Assembly: GCF_011039075.1 (NCBI RefSeq) | Contig: NZ_JAAKEG010000007.1 | Coordinates: 62,001-126,000, forward strand | DNA length: 64,000 nt | Direction: 5' to 3' | Source: Adlercreutzia sp. ZJ304 | GTDB lineage: Bacteria; Actinomycetota; Coriobacteriia; Coriobacteriales; Eggerthellaceae | In this document: one piece after another, positions 1 to 8,535 of the stretch | How positions within the stretch are numbered: the stretch's first letter is position 1 | Layout: each line of letters begins with the position of its first letter | Notes under the pieces: generated by a model | Told to the model about the DNA's origin: nothing | Seen by the model: only the letters and a program-made list of their open reading frames with translations | Database searches by the model: none | Position numbers and translations under genes: made by a program

Positions 1-1097
1 AGTTCATAATTGTCCAGCATCCGTGGATGGAAAATGACTGCTTCTTTGCTGACGTTATTCTTCCTACCAATACAAAATTCGAGACAGAAGACATAGGAAC
101 CGACTCAGATAACGGGCAATGGAATGTTGTTTATTTCGAGCAACAAGCAATTCAGCCCCGACTAGATTCCAAGTCTGACATGGAAGCAGTTGGCGAAGTT
201 GCCAAAAAGCTTGAAAAATACGGCGGCATTTACGAGAACCTTTACAAGCGCTATATGGGCGGCAAGACCTGCGAAGAGTATATCGAAGCTGGCTTTTTGA
301 ACACAGGTGCTGCAGAGAAAATGTCTTTTGAGGAATTCAAAGAGAGGCAGTACTACGCATTCCCAACCAAGGAAAATTGGGAAGAGCTGCCGGTGGGTCT
401 TAGCCAATTCTACAACGACCCCGAAAGATATCCTCTGTCTACTCCGTCGGGCAAACTTGAATACTACTCCACCAGCCTTGCTGAGCAATTCCCAGATGAC
501 AAAGAGCGCGGTCCAATTCCGAAATGGATTGACGAGGGCGCAGGCCATCAGGAAAGACAATACCTTGCCCGCGGTCGTAAATACCCATTCTTGCTGGTAT
601 CTAATCATCCAAGGTGGCGCGTACATGCAAATCTTGACGATGTTACGTGGTTCCGCGAAATGGAAGAATACGTAAAAGTAACAGGACCTGACGGCTATAA
701 GTACGAACCTGTATGGGTTCATCCTCAGGATGCAGGCATGTTGGGGCTAGAAACTGGCGACATTGTAAAGATATACAACGAGCGTGGAGCCGTTATGGGT
801 GGCGTGCGCGTAACCGAGCGTATTCGTCCCGGCGTTGTTTACCAAGATCACGGATCGCGTGTTGACTCGGCTGTTCTTGGTCGAGGCGGCCTTGATCGTG
901 GCGGCGCAAATAACCTTATCGCCCCCACACCAACCACTTCCGAACATGCACACGGAGAAGTTACGAGCGGCTTTTTGGTTAATGTTGAAAAGGTTGATGT
1001 ATTCAAACTGGCTGAAGAATATCCAGAAGCATTCAACAGGAAATACGACCCCGACTGCGGTCTGGTAGCCGATGCCCGTATCGTGAAAGGAGAATAA
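1..1097 (+). CDS. Molybdopterin (bis-MGD) oxidoreductase, transhydroxylase-like large subunit, C-terminal part
   Basis: The reading frame is already open at the first base, so this is the C-terminal part of a gene beginning before the window. About 364 residues are visible, ending at TAA. The remaining part reads like the pyrogallol/phloroglucinol transhydroxylase large subunit of the DMSO reductase superfamily: an Asp-Val-Ile-Leu-Pro cofactor segment near the beginning, a PFLLVSNHPRWRVHAN block, and a final domain with YEPVWVHPQDA and DHGSRVD that in this family wraps the pterin. The catalytic N-terminal residues lie outside the window, so the substrate cannot be read. The Fe-S subunit follows 2 bases later. 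Related enzymes in Eggerthellaceae reductively remove or move hydroxyl groups on catechols and other phenols; a phenolic substrate is an inference. Confidence 0.85.
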   Translation, partial: FIIVQHPWMENDCFFADVILPTNTKFETEDIGTDSDNGQWNVVYFEQQAIQPRLDSKSDMEAVGEVAKKLEKYGGIYENLYKRYMGGKTCEEYIEAGFLNTGAAEKMSFEEFKERQYYAFPTKENWEELPVGLSQFYNDPERYPLSTPSGKLEYYSTSLAEQFPDDKERGPIPKWIDEGAGHQERQYLARGRKYPFLLVSNHPRWRVHANLDDVTWFREMEEYVKVTGPDGYKYEPVWVHPQDAGMLGLETGDIVKIYNERGAVMGGVRVTERIRPGVVYQDHGSRVDSAVLGRGGLDRGGANNLIAPTPTTSEHAHGEVTSGFLVNVEKVDVFKLAEEYPEAFNRKYDPDCGLVADARIVKGE

Positions 1098-1099
1098 GC

Positions 1100-1927
1100 A
1101 TGGGAAAGATATTTATATTCGACCATGCTAAATGCAATGGTTGTAGAAATTGCCAGATTGCCTGCAAAGACGAGCATGTAGACAACGACTGGTCGCCTTA
1201 TGCAAAGCCACAACCTGATACGGGTCAGTTTTGGACAAGAATTAACGAGACTGTCTGTGGTCAGGTTCCTAAAGTTAAGGTGTCTTACACGCTAGAGACA
1301 TGCATGCATTGCGACAACGCCCCTTGCATTGCGGCTGCACCAGATGCCGTATATAAGCGCGAAGATGGTCTAGTGATTATTGATCCAGAAAAGTCAAAGG
1401 GTAAGGCAGAAATTGTAGACAGCTGTCCTTACGGCGCTATCTTCTGGAATGAAGAGCTTGATATTCCTCAGAAATGTAGCGGATGCGCACATCTTGTAGA
1501 TGCTGGCGAAGTTCCACACTGTGTGGATGTATGCCCGCATGAGGCAATTCGTTTTGGCGATGAAGAAGATTTCGCTGACGAAATTCTTGCTAGTACATTG
1601 TTGTATCCAGAAAGAGAAGACGACAAACCAAGGGTTTACTATCTCAACCTTCCCAAGCGCTTCCTTGCCGGTGTTGTTGTTGACCCAGAAGCCGATGAAG
1701 TAATTATCGGCGCAAAGGTGACAGCAGAAAACGTAGACACCAACGAAGTCTTTGTTCAAAAGACAGACGACTTTGGTGATTTCTGGTTTACGCAAGTTGA
1801 GAAATCGAACTGGCGCGTTTATGTAGAAAGCGAAGGTTATCTTACGCGCGTAATAGAAGCCAGCACTGTTGAAGAAGACAGGAATGTTGGACCTGTATTT
1901 CTATACAAGTCTGACCTAGCTCAGTAA
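1100..1927 (+). CDS. Ferredoxin-like [4Fe-4S] subunit of transhydroxylase-type Mo enzyme, with C-terminal transthyretin-like domain
   Basis: 275 residues, 2 bases after the Mo subunit, so the two are cotranscribed. The N-terminal 150 residues carry exactly 12 cluster-type cysteines: C12, C15, C18, C22; C68, C71, C76; C109; C126, C129, C141, C145. This suits three [4Fe-4S] clusters. The fourth position of the second motif is alanine (A80) and most cysteines of the usual third motif are missing, a pattern known for the transhydroxylase small subunit rather than four-cluster DmsB/NrfC proteins. Residues from about 187 onward form a carboxypeptidase-regulatory or transthyretin-like beta domain (GVVVDPEADEVIIGAKVTAE), also a mark of that family. 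It should pass electrons to or from the Mo centre. No signal peptide is visible. Confidence 0.9.
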   Translation: MGKIFIFDHAKCNGCRNCQIACKDEHVDNDWSPYAKPQPDTGQFWTRINETVCGQVPKVKVSYTLETCMHCDNAPCIAAAPDAVYKREDGLVIIDPEKSKGKAEIVDSCPYGAIFWNEELDIPQKCSGCAHLVDAGEVPHCVDVCPHEAIRFGDEEDFADEILASTLLYPEREDDKPRVYYLNLPKRFLAGVVVDPEADEVIIGAKVTAENVDTNEVFVQKTDDFGDFWFTQVEKSNWRVYVESEGYLTRVIEASTVEEDRNVGPVFLYKSDLAQ

Positions 1928-1944
1928 TTAACAAACCCAATTTT

Positions 1945-1982
1945 GAACTGTCACTTCTTAAGTTTTCTCGAAGTGACAGTTC
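1945..1982. other. Perfect 13-bp inverted repeat between the Fe-S subunit gene and the transporter gene
   Basis: GAACTGTCACTTC (1945-1957) and GAAGTGACAGTTC (1970-1982) are exact complements separated by 12 bases. No T-run follows, so this is not a typical intrinsic terminator. It lies 30 bases before the transporter start. It could be an mRNA-processing or stabilising hairpin that sets subunit/transporter ratios, or an operator. Confidence 0.75.
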
Positions 1983-2011
1983 ATACCAAATCTCATATCT
2001 AAGGAGGAGAG

Positions 2012-3433
2012 ATGAGTTCAGAGACATTACAAAAAACGTTCTCTGTTAAAGGCGTGGTTGGTATAGTTTTATCAATTATTGTGCTGCTTATTGCAGGTTT
2101 TGTTCCCCCTACCGAGGCACTTTCACACCAAGGCGCACTAGGGCTGGGCATTATGGCGACAGCCGTTATATTGTGGATTTGCGAAACATTCCCCGCCGGC
2201 GTTACGGGTATATTGGTGCTCGTATTGGCTTCACTTCTTGGTGTAGTCCCCTTAAAAGAAGTATTTTCCGGATTCGGAATGACAACCATCTTCTTCGTTA
2301 TTGGTGTTTTTAGTCTGACTATCCTAATGATGAAGACAAGTCTAGGACAGCACCTCACCAGAAAACTAATTGAGTGGGCTGGCTCTAACTCTAACAAACT
2401 TGTTTTAGCTTTTATGATTGGATCAGCTGTTATCTCAACAGTAATGACCGATACAGGCGCTGTTGTTATAACTATGGGTCTTGCCCTTCCGCTTCTTAAG
2501 GCGCTTGGACATGAGCCCGGAAAATCTAATCTCGGAAAATGCCTTATGCTAGGTGTGGCTTTCGCAGCCATTATGGGCGGCTTTTGCACTCCAGCTGGGC
2601 ACTCTATGAATGTTTTATCAATGGGCATGCTGCAAGCATATAACGGAATGAGCATAGGCTTTTTGCAGTGGATGGCTATCGGTATTCCATTCGCGATTAT
2701 CCTTATCCCTATCTGCTGGTTCTTCCTTACACGGATTCTTAAACCTGAGCAGATGACCGATAGCGATATTGAAGCAGTATTGGCAAGCACAAGCGATTTG
2801 GGCAAATTTAGCACAATGGACAAAAAAGCATTAGTTATGCTTATCGGCATTCCTGTGCTTTGGATTCTTGGTAATTGGATTCCCGTGCTAGACACCACCA
2901 CTGTTGCTGTAATCGGTCTTGCTGTTATGTTCCTTCCGGGCGTAAACCTACTTACCTGGGAAGATGTTCAGAAAGGCGTTCCGTGGAATATAGTGCTTAT
3001 GCTTGGTGGAATTTTATGCTTGGGCAACATTCTTGGAGCCACCGGTGGCGCGAAGTTTATCGCTGATCTCTTCTTGTCGAGTGGCGTTCTTGCCATGGAT
3101 CCGCTGGTTGCGCTTTACATCATTGCAGTTGTGGTTTACCTGCTTCACACTTTCCTTCCAGTGGCACCTGCTATTTTGACGATATTCCTACCGCCACTGT
3201 TCGCATTTGCCACAGCGGCTGGAATTTCCCCAGCTATTCCGATGCTTATTGTAGTAGCAATTGTATCCGGCAACTTCATCTTGCCGCTTAACCCAACAAT
3301 TACTGTTGCATATGCAGAAGGCTACTTCACATTTGGCGATACAGCACGCGCAGGAATAATCCCCGCTATTCTTTTCGTAGTAATTATTGTTCCTCTTGTT
3401 TACTTCATCGGAGGCGCTATATTACCTGTATAG
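2012..3433 (+). CDS. DASS/SLC13-type anion transporter
   Basis: 473 residues, strongly hydrophobic, with about 11-13 predicted membrane segments. It shows the two hairpin/substrate regions typical of divalent anion:sodium symporters: a TDTGAVVITMGLALPL stretch around residue 150 and GNFILPLNPTITVAYAEG near residue 425, where this family normally has its Ser-Asn-Thr-like sodium motifs. The start is fixed by a strong AAGGAGGAG ribosome site 6 bases ahead. It lies 84 bases after the Fe-S subunit gene and is probably cotranscribed through the 1945-1982 hairpin. Family members move di- and tricarboxylates or sulfate. In this setting it may import an anionic, possibly aromatic, substrate for the Mo enzyme (inference). 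Confidence 0.88.
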   Translation: MSSETLQKTFSVKGVVGIVLSIIVLLIAGFVPPTEALSHQGALGLGIMATAVILWICETFPAGVTGILVLVLASLLGVVPLKEVFSGFGMTTIFFVIGVFSLTILMMKTSLGQHLTRKLIEWAGSNSNKLVLAFMIGSAVISTVMTDTGAVVITMGLALPLLKALGHEPGKSNLGKCLMLGVAFAAIMGGFCTPAGHSMNVLSMGMLQAYNGMSIGFLQWMAIGIPFAIILIPICWFFLTRILKPEQMTDSDIEAVLASTSDLGKFSTMDKKALVMLIGIPVLWILGNWIPVLDTTTVAVIGLAVMFLPGVNLLTWEDVQKGVPWNIVLMLGGILCLGNILGATGGAKFIADLFLSSGVLAMDPLVALYIIAVVVYLLHTFLPVAPAILTIFLPPLFAFATAAGISPAIPMLIVVAIVSGNFILPLNPTITVAYAEGYFTFGDTARAGIIPAILFVVIIVPLVYFIGGAILPV

Positions 3434-3455
3434 AACCATATTGCAACGCATAACA

Positions 3456-3497
3456 ATCAAGCAGGCTGAAGCATTTGCTTTGGTCTGCTTGATTTTT
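3456..3497 (+). terminator. Intrinsic terminator after the transporter gene
   Basis: ATCAAGCAG (3456-3464) pairs with CTGCTTGAT (3485-3493) and runs into five T residues. It sits 22 bases after the transporter stop codon and closes the Mo-enzyme/transporter transcript before the convergent gene. Confidence 0.8.
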
Positions 3498-3503
3498 GCA
3501 GGG

Positions 3504-4697
3504 TTATTTTTGATGCTGGCTGCGATGGATCATCTGAAAAGCAATAACGCACACCACAGCAGCTATAACAGCAATAGCAGAAACAATTAAAACAGTAACA
3601 GGTAGTCCATCTCCTGTCTGCGACAAGGTTTGCGCTTCAACTAAACCAGTCTTGTAGGCATCAATCATACCTTGCGCTTGGTCTTTATTTACCGGATGAG
3701 CAAGCATTTCATCAGTTATTTCCAATTCTCCTCGGTCAATATCCGATCCGATGAAGTCGTCGCCGGGAAGCAAGTTTTCTATCTCGTCTTTATTAAATTC
3801 CTGATCTGGAAGACCCGGAGAAGGCGGATTCGGTGAATCATCAGGAACAACTACATTGTCTGGAATTTCTACATTATCGGGAAGATATTCAGATTCTGGA
3901 GTATAAAGCACGTTTATCACGTTATTGTCAGGATCTGTTCCCAGTCTAATTTGCGCCGGGTACGTGTCTATAACATAAGCACCGTCTATCATATATTCAT
4001 AAGCATCACCATCAATAAGCGCGTCAAAACGCTGCCCAGTAAATGTTTCAGAACCTATTTTGTAAAACTTGACATTTCCAGATGCCAGCGCACCTGCCCA
4101 AGTGTCCGCGCTAAGGTCTGCCCCCGTCATCAAATAGTAGTTAACTGTGTATTCGCTATTCCATAGTTTTACATAGATAAGGTCCATAACGTTTTCTTCG
4201 GGATTAGAAGTTATTGTCAAATTCAGCGGCCACCCATCAAAGAAGAAGTGTCCCGGTATATCAACCACATAATCCCATGCATGCAAAACGTCTCCCACTT
4301 TAAGATTTTCTACAACATACTTCCCAAGTATTCGCCTACCGTTTTCATCCAAAATTGCATCTGGGTCTTCATATGTTGCATTTTCTAAATAATTTATAGT
4401 TGCGCTTGTAGTGGCTTCTTGTTCTGCTGCGCTTTCTTCAGTACTGTTTGGAAGCGTGGCACTATCTTGGAGATGGGCGTCTTCTTGAAGTTGGGCATCG
4501 CTTTTAATCTGGGTGCCTTCTTGAAGTTGAGAAAGTGTATTTTGCGGATTCTGTATATCTTCTGCCGAAGCAGATCTGGGTTCTGCGGTCATTAGCAAAA
4601 AGACAAACACAACAACAGTCGCTGCCAGAGAAAGCAACAATGCAAAATAAACGTTCTTTAATGCAGGTTTTTGCCCGCGAGACTCTTGCCAACCCAT
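3504..4697 (-). CDS. Secreted wall-anchored protein with MucBP-like repeats and a degenerate sortase signal
   Basis: About 397 residues. A lysine-containing N-terminus and hydrophobic stretch (LLLSLAATVVVFVFLLM) form a signal sequence, followed by a low-complexity Ser/Thr/Gln/Glu region. Two beta-rich segments follow, each ending in a NVI/NVM-x-LIYVK or NVINVLYTP strand, resembling MucBP-type repeats. A Pro/Asp-rich spacer and a C-terminal TQLSQ-like tail lead to LSQTGDG, a hydrophobic helix and a basic tail. LSQTG looks like LPxTG with Ser for Pro, so sortase anchoring is plausible but unproven. Start: the frame is open to 4718, but the ATG at 4697 has GGAAGG 9 bases ahead, so it is preferred. 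It converges with the transporter gene. The ligand is unknown. Confidence 0.72.
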   Translation of the reverse strand: MGWQESRGQKPALKNVYFALLLSLAATVVVFVFLLMTAEPRSASAEDIQNPQNTLSQLQEGTQIKSDAQLQEDAHLQDSATLPNSTEESAAEQEATTSATINYLENATYEDPDAILDENGRRILGKYVVENLKVGDVLHAWDYVVDIPGHFFFDGWPLNLTITSNPEENVMDLIYVKLWNSEYTVNYYLMTGADLSADTWAGALASGNVKFYKIGSETFTGQRFDALIDGDAYEYMIDGAYVIDTYPAQIRLGTDPDNNVINVLYTPESEYLPDNVEIPDNVVVPDDSPNPPSPGLPDQEFNKDEIENLLPGDDFIGSDIDRGELEITDEMLAHPVNKDQAQGMIDAYKTGLVEAQTLSQTGDGLPVTVLIVSAIAVIAAVVCVIAFQMIHRSQHQK

Positions 4698-4872
4698 GAT
4701 AATCAGCCTTCCAATCATCCTAGACTGAATAGAATCACATTACTTGGCGCAAATCGTAGCAACTCCATCTGTGCTTGCGCATGGTGGGCAAAAACTGTGA
4801 AACTATCATCTCCAGAATGTTGTCAAACTGTTTGCTCAGACTGACAGCATTGCGCAGGTATAACTTCTCCCT

Positions 4873-4905
4873 GTTCAACTATTCAGCATCGCTAAATAGT
4901 TGAAC
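4873..4905. repeat. 11-bp perfect inverted repeat in a 428-bp gene-free region (4698-5125)
   Basis: GTTCAACTATT (4873-4883) and AATAGTTGAAC (4895-4905) are exact complements with an 11-base spacer. They lie between the surface-protein gene and the methyltransferase gene, which are divergent, so the repeat is well placed as a regulator site. The remaining 220 bases before the methyltransferase hold a short AGCC/GGCT hairpin but no leader RNA or riboswitch that I recognise. Confidence 0.6.
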
Positions 4906-5125
4906 ACATTAAAGATAAGACCAAAGCGAATCATTGAAAACCGCTGCGCCCTGTCCTAGAATGTAGCCACTGTAAAACCAAATCCTTTAAGGGGTTGTCT
5001 TTTTGGTCATTGTTCTGTAGAGAACGCTTAACCGAATAGGTGTTTCAAACGAGAGCCGTCAGGCTTTGTGGTTGGTGTTCGCATAATTCGACTTCATCCG
5101 TCCTACACTACAGAAAGAGACAACA

Positions 5126-5848
5126 ATGAACCAATTTCCTAAATCAGAAACTTTCCCTTTAAATACTGTCCAATCTAAGATTATGGGTCCCAATCCTCTG
5201 AAGCTTTGCGAGGAACTTCTCCACGAACATGAAATTCCGAAAAATGCCGTGGTGTTAGACTTAGGGTCAGGAACCGGCATTACCTCGTGCATGTTAGCCC
5301 GCGAATATGGGTTTATCACCTACGCCGTAGACTTGTGGAGCGACCCCGGCGAAAACATGCGCTTCTTCGAAGAAATGGGGCTGTCTAACCGGCAAATCTG
5401 CCCCATCAAAGCCGATGCCACACAGGGACTACCCTTCGCCACAGAGTTTTTTGACGCAGTTATAAGCATAGACTCTTACAACTACTTTGGACGCGATTCC
5501 GCGTACCTTGGCGAGAAGCTGCTCCCGCACGTTAAGCACGGCGGACTGCTGTACTTCGCCATTCCCGGCATGGTGAAAGATTGCCACGACAACCTGCCTT
5601 GCGAATTGCTACTTAGTTGGACACCTGAACAACTAGAGTACATGCACGACATGGATTGGTGGCGCACCATGATCGAACCCACTTGTGGCGTACATATCGA
5701 AAGCATAAGTTCTCTGAGCTGCCATGACGAGGCATGGGCAGATTGGCTTACTTGCGAAAACGAGTATGCCGCCGGCGACCGCGCCTCAATGGAAGCTGGA
5801 GCTGGAAAGCTGCTGAACAGCATCGGTATCGTATTGAGAAAGCTATAG
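5126..5848 (+). CDS. Class I SAM-dependent methyltransferase
   Basis: 240 residues. The Rossmann motif I VVLDLGSGTGIT sits near residue 45, followed by an acidic loop (YAVDLW) and a KADATQGLPF segment that matches motif II, as in UbiE/Coq5-type enzymes. No membrane segment. The substrate cannot be named; a small molecule is more likely than rRNA because there is no RNA-binding domain. Only a weak ribosome site (GAAAGAG) precedes the ATG. It is monocistronic, with a long untranslated leader and a convergent FetAB pair downstream. Confidence 0.85.
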   Translation: MNQFPKSETFPLNTVQSKIMGPNPLKLCEELLHEHEIPKNAVVLDLGSGTGITSCMLAREYGFITYAVDLWSDPGENMRFFEEMGLSNRQICPIKADATQGLPFATEFFDAVISIDSYNYFGRDSAYLGEKLLPHVKHGGLLYFAIPGMVKDCHDNLPCELLLSWTPEQLEYMHDMDWWRTMIEPTCGVHIESISSLSCHDEAWADWLTCENEYAAGDRASMEAGAGKLLNSIGIVLRKL

Positions 5849-5849
5849 A

Positions 5850-5884
5850 AAAAATCAGGCAGCTGGCGCACCTGTCGCCAGCTG
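5850..5884 (-). terminator. Intrinsic terminator of the fetAB-like operon
   Basis: CAGCTGGCG and CGCCAGCTG (5860-5868 and 5876-5884) form a 9-bp stem with a 7-base loop. Read on the minus strand it is followed by a T-rich run at 5850-5855, so it mainly ends the leftward fetAB-like transcript. Confidence 0.65.
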
Positions 5885-5967
5885 TCGTCTTCACCTAACA
5901 CAGCATATTTCTAGCCAATACGTTAATTTGCGCAAAGCCGTTAAGCACCACAGCCCAGCGGCAATGG

Positions 5968-6765
5968 TTATTCGTTGCGCAATGCAGGAGAAAGAAAACA
6001 CCCATCCGATGTGAAGCGTTTGCGATAGGCGGTAAAGCAAATTGCAACGATAGCCAAAGTTGTGGCAGCAGAAACCATCAGCAAAACGACTATTTGATAC
6101 TTTGCTGCAATCATAGGATCGGCACCAGCAAGCACCTGCCCGGACATCATGCCGGGAATTTGAACAATGCCTGAAGCCGACATGGTAGCAAGAGCAGGAG
6201 TAAGACCCGACGCTATCGCCGCCCGAATCGAAGGGAACGCCGCCTCCCTTCGTGTGGAACCGAGCGCCAGATACGCCATAATCTCGTCAGAGCGCGCGTC
6301 CATATCCGAGAAGAGCCTGTCAATCGCCACAGCAGTCGCGCTCAAAGTGTTGCCGAGCACCATGCCTGATATCGGCACAAGCACGCGCGCATCATACCAA
6401 GGCGAAGCATGAACAATAGCCTCAACAACTATTAATGCCACAATCATTGATGATAAGAAGATAGAGCCGAACACTTCGGGCCAAATATTAAGCGCCTTAC
6501 CCTTTATGCGCCCCAAGGCAATCTGCGTAGCAGCAAGTGACATTCCTATAAGCACAAGGCAGACGAGCCACCACGACTGGTATTTAAACAGGTAGACAAG
6601 AAGCAGCCCCATTGCCAACAGTTGCAAGAAACAGCGAACAGTCGCTATAACGATAGCCTTAGTCTGCCTAAGCCTGAGTGCCCACGCAACAACAGCTGCC
6701 ACAAGCATAAATGCCGCAGCTCCAAAAAGTTCCGGATATCCTATATCAATAACGCCTGCGTCCAT
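5968..6765 (-). CDS. fetB: FetB/YbbM-type ABC transporter permease
   Basis: 265 residues. The frame is open far upstream, but the ATG at 6765 lies one base after the stop of the ATPase gene and gives the usual FetB length (about 260). Multi-helix membrane protein with the family block RxxFPSIRAAIASGLTPALATMSA and IVQIPGMMSGQVLAGADP, the signature region of the YbbM/FetB family. With FetA it forms an exporter linked in E. coli to iron homeostasis and resistance to oxidative stress. That function is carried over by homology. Confidence 0.85.
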   Translation of the reverse strand: MDAGVIDIGYPELFGAAAFMLVAAVVAWALRLRQTKAIVIATVRCFLQLLAMGLLLVYLFKYQSWWLVCLVLIGMSLAATQIALGRIKGKALNIWPEVFGSIFLSSMIVALIVVEAIVHASPWYDARVLVPISGMVLGNTLSATAVAIDRLFSDMDARSDEIMAYLALGSTRREAAFPSIRAAIASGLTPALATMSASGIVQIPGMMSGQVLAGADPMIAAKYQIVVLLMVSAATTLAIVAICFTAYRKRFTSDGCFLSPALRNE

Positions 6766-6766
6766 T

Positions 6767-7450
6767 CTATATCCTTGCTTCCGCACATTCGAGCTGAAAG
6801 ATCTTGCCATTTTCCAGCCTAAACATTTTGTCTGCCACACCATCAGGAGGTCTATGACGAATACGCAAGCAAGCCGTATTGTTACCAATAAGCTTGCGCG
6901 TAAGATTGGAAACCGATCTTGCCGAATCGTTATCAAGCGCGGCTTCCACTTCGTCAAGCAAAAAGACATCCGGCTTAGTTGCAAAAGCGCGAAGAAGTGC
7001 GACCCTAGCAAGCTCGCCACCTGATAGCTGAGCAGCATCTCGATCAAGACTGACATCGCCAAGGGATGCTTCATCCATAAGCGAACAGAGAGTCTTGTCG
7101 TTTGGTGGATTATCGTTTCGGCGGACTCGAAAACTCCATGGCAACAAGAGGTTGTCGCGCACAGTACCAGCAATGACAGTGGGTTTCTGCGGCACGTAGC
7201 AGATGAGCCTTCGCCATTCTTCTGCCGAAAACGAACTCGAATCGACCCCTTTTAGCGCAAGGGTGCCGATAGCTTCGGGAAGAAGACGCGCGCAAGCGCA
7301 GAGCAGACTCGACTTACCAGATCCTGAAGGGCCCACAAGATCTACAATCTGCCCCTCTAAAAGTTCGAAACTAATATCGTCAAAAGGCTTAAATGAAATG
7401 CCGTTTCGCCTATAGGATACCGTTAGCCCTCTTGCCTCGAACAGCGCCAC
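6767..7450 (-). CDS. fetA: FetA/YbbL-type ABC transporter ATP-binding protein
   Basis: 227 residues. Walker A is GPSGSGKSS near residue 40, the ABC signature is LSGGE near residue 143, and Walker B is DVFLLDEVEAALD near residue 163. GTG start at 7450 with a GAGGTAGG ribosome site 5 bases ahead. It is one base from fetB, and the pair form a minimal two-gene ABC system of the FetAB type. No regulator gene is adjacent. Confidence 0.85.
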   Translation of the reverse strand: MALFEARGLTVSYRRNGISFKPFDDISFELLEGQIVDLVGPSGSGKSSLLCACARLLPEAIGTLALKGVDSSSFSAEEWRRLICYVPQKPTVIAGTVRDNLLLPWSFRVRRNDNPPNDKTLCSLMDEASLGDVSLDRDAAQLSGGELARVALLRAFATKPDVFLLDEVEAALDNDSARSVSNLTRKLIGNNTACLRIRHRPPDGVADKMFRLENGKIFQLECAEARI

Positions 7451-7720
7451 TTGAGCCTACCTCTACACGTACCTTATATGTCATATGTCGGGATGGTTGG
7501 GGGTTATGCGCTTTCCCCGTCTTTTTGTGCGCGAAATAATAGTAAACGACATTCAACAGCGCAACAAGCGCGTATTGCCAACACATCGCCCGACAACCCA
7601 TCAATTCCACGATGACCCCGATTTCTGTAAACAAAAATGCCACATAGCGTATATGTGGTTGTCTTTATGTCATACTTTTACACAAGGGATAGAAAGGTGG
7701 GCGACGCGAGAAGAGGCTGC

Positions 7721-8401
7721 ATGCGGGCAAAGAGAAAATGGCTGAAGGTGTTGGGAATCGCATGTACAGCGGTCGTAATTGTTGTGGCTGCGGCGGCACT
7801 CGCTATCGATGCTCACGTGCGCACTTCCACAGAAAGTCGCATCATCTCATCTAACGAAGCTGCACGTATGGACAATATCGATTGCGTATTGGTGCTCGGC
7901 TGTGGTGTCAACGCTGACGGTTCTCCCAGCGATATGCTCGCCGATCGGCTGAAACAGGGAATTTCCCTTTATGGACACAATGTAGCACCAAAAATACTGA
8001 TGAGCGGCGACCACGGAAGCCAAGACTACAACGAAGTGGGCACCATGAAAGCAATTGCCATTAATGCAGGCATTCCCTCCAAGGATGTTTTTATGGATCA
8101 TGCAGGCTTTTCCACTTACGAGAGCATGTATAGAGCACGCGATATCTTCCAAGCTAAGCGCATAATTGTGGTATCGCAGAGCTACCATCTTTTCCGTGCG
8201 CTGTATGTTGCAGAGAAGCTAGGGCTCGATGCGTATGGTGTGGCATCCGATTTGCGCCCTTATGCGGGTCAGATGATGCGCGATGTCCGTGAAGTGCTCG
8301 CCCGAAACAAGGATTTCGTCACCGCTATTGTGCGTCCTGCACCTACTTTCCAAGGCAGCAGCATCCCACTTACAGGCAGCGGCGACGAAACGAACGACTA
8401 G
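7721..8401 (+). CDS. Membrane-anchored SanA/YdcF-like (DUF218) protein
   Basis: 226 residues from the ATG at 7721, chosen because AGAAGAGG precedes it and it puts the basic RAKRKW stretch just ahead of a single hydrophobic anchor (VLGIACTAVVIVVAAAALAI). The frame is also open to 7637. The extracytoplasmic domain carries the DUF218 hallmarks: VLVLGCGVNADGSPS, GDHGSQDYNE, and VVSQSYHLFRAL with the conserved His and Arg. SanA in enterobacteria affects envelope permeability and vancomycin tolerance. Related YdcF/ElyC proteins act in envelope biogenesis. The exact reaction is unknown. Confidence 0.8.
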   Translation: MRAKRKWLKVLGIACTAVVIVVAAAALAIDAHVRTSTESRIISSNEAARMDNIDCVLVLGCGVNADGSPSDMLADRLKQGISLYGHNVAPKILMSGDHGSQDYNEVGTMKAIAINAGIPSKDVFMDHAGFSTYESMYRARDIFQAKRIIVVSQSYHLFRALYVAEKLGLDAYGVASDLRPYAGQMMRDVREVLARNKDFVTAIVRPAPTFQGSSIPLTGSGDETND

Positions 8402-8470
8402 CGCCCGATGCTCCAACTTCTACCTTGGTCTTCGCTTGCCATTCCGATCGCCTCCTTGAGGCAATTGTGA

Positions 8471-8491
8471 ACCTTAACGCAGCGTAAAGGT
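8471..8491. promoter_or_regulatory. Orphan MerR-type operator palindrome
   Basis: ACCTTAACG-CAG-CGTAAAGGT is a 21-bp palindrome with one mismatched pair, the shape of sites bound by MerR-family activators between a -35 and -10 box. It lies in the gap between two convergent genes with no MerR gene nearby. A 7-codon open frame (8502-8525) starts just downstream on the plus strand, possibly what remains of the gene it served. Confidence 0.4.
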
Positions 8492-8535
8492 CAAGCAGCA
8501 TGCGCGAAACAGCGCATCAATAGGATAAGTAATCT

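Noticed and set aside
1999-2901. 300-codon minus-strand frame inside the DASS transporter gene
   Set aside because: Composition (Ile/Pro/Ser-rich without domains) is that of the complement of a membrane-protein gene; no start signal.
4906-5125. Riboswitch in the leader of the methyltransferase gene
   Set aside because: Only short stems are visible and no consensus of SAM, cobalamin or other known classes could be read.
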